Assembly: GCA_019309945.1 (NCBI GenBank) | Contig: JAFDFH010000056.1 | Span: forward strand, 1 to 9,814 | From: Deltaproteobacteria bacterium | GTDB taxonomy: Bacteria; Desulfobacterota; Desulfobacteria; Desulfobacterales; JAFDFH01 | Reading direction: 5' to 3' | Length of the DNA: 9,814 nucleotides | Part shown: piece by piece, positions 6,792 to 9,814 of the stretch | How positions within the stretch are numbered: position 1 is the first letter of the stretch | How the letters are laid out: each line of letters begins with the position of its first letter | The notes under the pieces: model-generated | Database searches by the model: none | Seen by the model: only the letters and a program-made list of their open reading frames with translations | Told to the model about the DNA's origin: nothing | Position numbers and translations under genes: made by a program

Positions 6792-8117
6792 CTACGACAT
6801 GATCAGCGGCGGCTGCTCCAGATATCTGGCCACTGTCTGTAAAAACTCTGCAGCAAGTGCACCGTCCACCACCCGATGATCGATGGTCAAACTCAGAACC
6901 ATCATGGAACGAATCACGATTTCCCCTTTAGAAACAACCGGTTTAGCGACTACCCGGCCGACACCTAAAATACCTGTCTCAGGGGGTTTCAGAATCGGCG
7001 TGAAACCATCCACACCAAATCCGCTCAAATTGGTAATGGTAAAGGTTCCGTCCGTCACCTCATCCACGCTGAGCGTCCCTTCCCGCGCTTTGCGAGCCAA
7101 TTCCCGAGATTCACGGGCAATTTGCAGCAGCCCTTTTTTATCCGCCTCGTTTAACACCGGTACAATCAGACCCTCGGGCAGGGCAACGGCAATGCCCATT
7201 CGCACCGAATCATGAAGCAGTATTTCATCGCCTATCTGAGTGGAATTCATTATCGGAAAACGCTTCAGGGCCCGTGAAGTCGCAAGAATAATGATATCGT
7301 TCATTGAGACCCTGATCGTTTCATCTTTTTTGTGCTCTTGCCTTACCAGGTCAAGAAACCGGATGGATTCGGTAACATCCGTTTCTGTGAAAAGAGTTAA
7401 CTGGGCAGTATTGTGAAGGCTGGCATGCATGTTATCGGCAATGGCCTTGCGCATGCCTGTAAAAGGGATAAGATGGAACGGCTTGGCCGTTTCTGCCCGG
7501 CGTGTCATTGCCAGCGCCTGTATCACATCTTCCTTCGTGATCTTGCCCCCTTCACCGGTTCCGGCAATCGCAGACAAATCCAGCCCCTCCTGTCTTGCGA
7601 TCTCTACTGCCAGCGGGGTGGCTTTCGGTCCGGGTGGGCCTTGTTCATGGTACCGTGTCACATCCGCCTCTTTGATCCTTCCTTCAGGCCCTGTGCCCTG
7701 GACCTGGGATAGATCGATGTCCAGTTCTTTTGCCAGACGCTTAGCAGCCGGCGTGGCAGATATGTATTGGGTCTCCCGGGTCTTTTCTTCTTCAGCCGGT
7801 TCCGGTGCGCCTGAAGGTGTGGGTGTTATCTCCTCCACCTCCCCGACCTGAATTCCCTCGATACGCTCCGGTTGCTCTCCCGGCTCTGCAATGATCCCCA
7901 GAACGGTCCCGACCGGCACAACCGTACCTTCCGGTATAACTATCTGGAATAAAATCCCGGTTGCCGGGGAATCAATTTTGTTGGTGATTTTCTCAGTCTC
8001 CACCTCAAAAAGTTCTTCGCCTTCCTGGACAGAATCATTCTCCCCTTTAAACCATTTGGACAATTTCCCTTCTTTCATGGTCATGCCAAGCTTCGGCATT
8101 TTAACGTTCACACTCAA
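6792..8117 (-). CDS. acoC: E2 component, lipoyl acyltransferase with two subunit-binding domains
   Basis: This 441-residue protein is the core of the complex and passes the acyl group from E1 to CoA. Domains in order: one lipoyl domain (1-77) with the lipoylated lysine K43 in VETEKITNK; an acidic proline-rich linker (78-118); a first peripheral subunit-binding domain (about 119-156, SATPAAKRLAKE...GTGPEGRIKEADV); a second such domain (about 165-202, KATPLAVEIARQ...GTGEGGKITKEDV); and the catalytic domain (about 212-438) with HRVVDG at 414-419, giving H414 and D418. The start is TTG at 8117-8115, 8 nt after AAGGAGGG (8126-8133); it gives (M)SVNVKMPKLGMTM, which matches the family start. The DUF362 reading frame ends 37 bases upstream. 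The AcoX neighbour makes acetoin the leading substrate; pyruvate is the alternative. Confidence 0.93.
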   Translation of the reverse strand: MSVNVKMPKLGMTMKEGKLSKWFKGENDSVQEGEELFEVETEKITNKIDSPATGILFQIVIPEGTVVPVGTVLGIIAEPGEQPERIEGIQVGEVEEITPTPSGAPEPAEEEKTRETQYISATPAAKRLAKELDIDLSQVQGTGPEGRIKEADVTRYHEQGPPGPKATPLAVEIARQEGLDLSAIAGTGEGGKITKEDVIQALAMTRRAETAKPFHLIPFTGMRKAIADNMHASLHNTAQLTLFTETDVTESIRFLDLVRQEHKKDETIRVSMNDIIILATSRALKRFPIMNSTQIGDEILLHDSVRMGIAVALPEGLIVPVLNEADKKGLLQIARESRELARKAREGTLSVDEVTDGTFTITNLSGFGVDGFTPILKPPETGILGVGRVVAKPVVSKGEIVIRSMMVLSLTIDHRVVDGALAAEFLQTVARYLEQPPLIMS

Positions 8118-8125
8118 TGGTATCG

Positions 8126-8133
8126 CCCTCCTT
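8126..8133 (-). promoter_or_regulatory. Ribosome binding site for the TTG start of E2
   Basis: AAGGAGGG is 8 nt before TTG 8117. The nearest in-frame ATG lies inside the lipoyl domain (residue 7), so the TTG is the best start. Confidence 0.65.
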
Positions 8134-8154
8134 AGTATTCACTATAAAAAGATA

Positions 8155-8640
8155 TTATGCCCGATAAAACGCGGGATCAAATTCTGGGTTGTCATCGTAT
8201 TTCGATCCCTGTTTCCGCATATACCCCTCAAAAGCTTCTGGTTTGCCTTCTACGCCCACGTCGTGAAATGCCTGAACCAAAAGCTCCAGGCTGGGGGGGC
8301 ATTTTTTGAGCGCGATCCCGTGGCGGATGTTGGGATTTCCTTCATTTGCCTTCACAATACACTTTCCCACCAGGAGCGTGTGATCAAACCCCGGACTGGC
8401 ATGCATTTTTTTTCCGATAAGCACTTCGATATTGCCGAAAGGCTCTCCTTTGAATGCTGAAGCCGCCATCAGATTGCACATGATAGGCGTCAGCGAACAT
8501 CCCGAACACAAGGTGTCATCAAATTTTCGGATCGCAATTCCGGACATACCGATTCTGTCCAGAACCTTGGGCCAGGTATTTTCAGCGTTCCATTCTTCAT
8601 CCCATTTTATTGGCTGAATCTCTTCATTTAATGAAAGTCC
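8155..8640 (-). CDS. DUF362 protein, C-terminal part, out of frame with the N-terminal part
   Basis: Reading continues without a stop from 8640 to 8155 in the frame that lies -1 to the upstream DUF362 reading frame; the stretch begins GLSLNEEIQPIKWDEEW. The first ATG in this frame is at 8547 (130 codons), but it has no clear ribosome-binding site, and the 31 codons before it look like normal protein, so this is the rest of the upstream gene and not a separate one. It contains CSGC (C14 and C17 from 8547), C24, GKC (C63) and KKCPPS (C83), a cysteine set that could bind an iron-sulfur cluster or zinc. The function is unknown. The E2 gene starts 37 bases downstream. Confidence 0.65.
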   Translation of the reverse strand, partial: GLSLNEEIQPIKWDEEWNAENTWPKVLDRIGMSGIAIRKFDDTLCSGCSLTPIMCNLMAASAFKGEPFGNIEVLIGKKMHASPGFDHTLLVGKCIVKANEGNPNIRHGIALKKCPPSLELLVQAFHDVGVEGKPEAFEGYMRKQGSKYDDNPEFDPAFYRA

Positions 8641-9452
8641 CCGGATGTCATAATCCGAATATCGATGGACTTTTCGTTGCGAGAGGCAAAAAAACTGAGA
8701 TGTTTGACCGCTTTTGCGTCAATCCCCATGACTGCCGCGCCGACGATATCAGGGCCTAAAATATCCCGGGAGGCGATGATCAGATCTTTTCGAAAGGCGT
8801 TTCCGATATGAAGGGGGCCTTTTTCCAGCATGTAAATTCCGTCGATGACGGTCAATTGCGGGTTCAATTTTTCCGCCATTATAGGGAAATTATGCTCAAG
8901 GTGTCTGTTAGGGCTGTGGCAACGTTTCTTCCCGGCAATTTTCATGGCACCTTTGAGATTTTTTATGCTCAGTGAAACCGTGGCGGCCCCGTGTGTTTTC
9001 AGAACCGGCATATTGATAAAGAAATCGGCTTCCAAGGCTTCTCTGGCGACGGGAATCGAAAAATCCTCGTACAGGTTGATGTGCGTGCTTTTTGATTTAT
9101 TAAAGTCCAGCAATTTCACACCATACCTGGAGACGAGTTCCTCATACCCCAGCCCTTTGAAAGCGGCGACTGTGCCGACACCTTTCTCCATGGGAACCGA
9201 CCCTTCACCAATGGTAATCTTCTCGCAACCAAACTCCTTCAATAGCAGAACCATGTCTTCAACCAGCCGGGTAGTCGTAAATACGCCGTAGGGCGAAATG
9301 ACAAACCGATTACTCCAGGCTACCAGATTCGGCTTTATGAGCACATTGTCGTTTGCTTTCAGATTTTCAAAACCGTCGCAAAGCTCAACAGCTTTCTGGA
9401 GACTATTGTCAGCATGAGTATAACGTATCAGGGCAACGGTTGATCTGGCCAT
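8628..9452 (-). CDS. DUF362 protein, N-terminal part, ended early by a frameshift
   Basis: The 274-codon frame encodes most of a DUF362 domain: VLIKPNLV at 37-44, FINMPVLKTH at 145-154, SIKNLKGAMK at 162-171 and VIDGIYMLE at 202-210, all usual for this widespread family of uncharacterised proteins, many of which carry iron-sulfur clusters. It stops at TAA 8630-8628, but homology-like sequence continues in the -1 frame, so the intact protein would run from 9452 to 8155 at about 432 residues. ATG 9452 follows AAAGGAG at 7 nt. It appears to be the first gene of the minus-strand operon, with a candidate promoter about 120-150 bases upstream. Its link to an acetoin/2-oxoacid dehydrogenase is not explained by any known role. 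No signal peptide is evident. Confidence 0.8.
   Translation of the reverse strand: MARSTVALIRYTHADNSLQKAVELCDGFENLKANDNVLIKPNLVAWSNRFVISPYGVFTTTRLVEDMVLLLKEFGCEKITIGEGSVPMEKGVGTVAAFKGLGYEELVSRYGVKLLDFNKSKSTHINLYEDFSIPVAREALEADFFINMPVLKTHGAATVSLSIKNLKGAMKIAGKKRCHSPNRHLEHNFPIMAEKLNPQLTVIDGIYMLEKGPLHIGNAFRKDLIIASRDILGPDIVGAAVMGIDAKAVKHLSFFASRNEKSIDIRIMTSGDFH
8638..8725 (-). other. Frameshift interval in the DUF362 gene
   Basis: Both the N-terminal frame and the -1 frame are open between about 8725 and 8631, so the shift lies there. The -1 frame near 8667-8638 reads YSDYDIRGLSLNEE, which fits the DUF362 pattern better than the 0-frame IRIMTSGDFH before the stop, so the likeliest site is near 8660-8672. 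A G4 run (8640-8643) and a T7 run (8690-8696 region, coding strand) are candidate indel sites. No X XXY YYZ slippery heptamer in the proper phase was found, so mutation or sequencing error is likelier than programmed frameshifting. Confidence 0.65.
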
Positions 9453-9762
9453 AATGGATCTCCTTTCTTTTTTCCTTATAATATTTTTAGATATCCAGAG
9501 AATCCAAGAAGTGCCACATGATCACCAAATGTGCATTCGGTTCAGGTCAGATTTCAGCGCAGGATAGAGATGATATTATTCAATTGTCGTAATAATTGCA
9601 AACACAATATAGGGTTGGCTGTTGATGAAGATTTTTCAGGATCTGCTGGCTAATCCGAAAATTTCATAATTTAGGTTTGCGGCAATGACATAACATGCAT
9701 ACAGGGAAACCAGATCAGATTTTTTCGATCCCTTTCCATGAGCTTGGGAGGTAGTTTCCACC
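9453..9762. other. Divergent intergenic region
   Basis: This 310-base AT-rich stretch separates the minus-strand operon from a possible plus-strand gene. Apart from the DUF362 ribosome-binding site, the candidate promoter at 9573-9601 and a ribosome-binding-like GGGAGGT (9746-9752), I see no convincing gene, riboswitch, terminator or sigma-54 -24/-12 site. Confidence 0.5.
9573..9601 (-). promoter_or_regulatory. Candidate sigma-70 promoter for the operon
   Basis: On the minus strand TTGCAA (9601-9596) is separated by 17 bases from TAATAT (9578-9573); each box matches the consensus at 4 of 6 positions. It would place the transcript start about 115 bases before the DUF362 ATG. The match is moderate and the region is AT-rich, so chance is possible. 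Confidence 0.35.
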
Positions 9763-9814
9763 ATGCGTATCGGTATTCGTTACATTTCAAAGGCTGACAA
9801 TGTTTTGATGAGTG
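9763..9814 (+). CDS. Possible start of a divergent gene, cut by window edge
   Basis: ATG at 9763 opens a plus-strand frame (MRIGIRYISKADNVLMS) that runs to the last base. GGGAGGT lies 10 nt upstream, a slightly long but acceptable spacing. Seventeen codons are too few to identify the product. By position it could be a regulator of the operon, since acetoin operons often have one nearby, but nothing in the visible residues shows this. Confidence 0.35.
   Translation, partial: MRIGIRYISKADNVLMS

Noticed and set aside
9508..9525. TGGCACTTCTTGGATT on the minus strand as a sigma-54 promoter
   Set aside because: The -24-like TGGCAC is present but no GC follows at the required spacing; the TTGG is about two bases too close.

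Overview
The window carries one long block of minus-strand genes with the content of a thiamine-dependent 2-oxoacid/acetoin dehydrogenase locus, plus the possible first codons of a divergent plus-strand gene at the right edge. Read in the direction of transcription (right to left) the order is: a DUF362 gene broken by a frameshift (9452-8155), E2 acyltransferase (8117-6792), E3 dihydrolipoamide dehydrogenase (6632-5262), a fused LipB-LipA protein (5192-3678), a Lin0512-family protein (3674-3318), a 340-base gap rich in repeats, E1 alpha (2977-2015), E1 beta (1953-976), and an AcoX-like ATP-NAD-kinase-fold protein (952 to beyond base 1). Protein-coding density is high, and no tRNA, rRNA, CRISPR array or transposase gene was seen.

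The genes form a near-complete functional set. E1 alpha/beta bind ThDP and decarboxylate or cleave the substrate. E2 carries one lipoyl domain, two tandem subunit-binding domains and the acyltransferase core. E3 reoxidises the lipoyl arm. LipB-LipA can make the lipoyl group on E2 from octanoyl-ACP, so the locus carries its own cofactor assembly. The AcoX homologue next to E1 favours the acetoin dehydrogenase subfamily over pyruvate dehydrogenase, but the substrate cannot be read from sequence. Lin0512, DUF362 and AcoX have no established role in such a complex, and their linkage here is the most interesting functional question.

The gene content, moderate GC, DUF362 protein with cysteine-rich tail and intergenic palindromes resembling those I recall from sulfate reducers suggest an anaerobic Desulfobacterota (former Deltaproteobacteria) bacterium. 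This is an inference and not a firm placement.

Three of the larger gaps carry palindromic or periodic repeats: 2978-3317 (a 100-base element with 12-bp inverted ends, 10-base-period cagat/atctg repeats, and 10-bp direct repeats flanking the block), 5193-5261 (an 11-bp inverted repeat) and 6636-6791 (a GC-rich palindrome). The window therefore looks like an ordinary catabolic operon with unusual parts (a LipB-LipA fusion, double subunit-binding domain, altered E3 NAD motif, frameshifted DUF362), and not a wholly unknown system.
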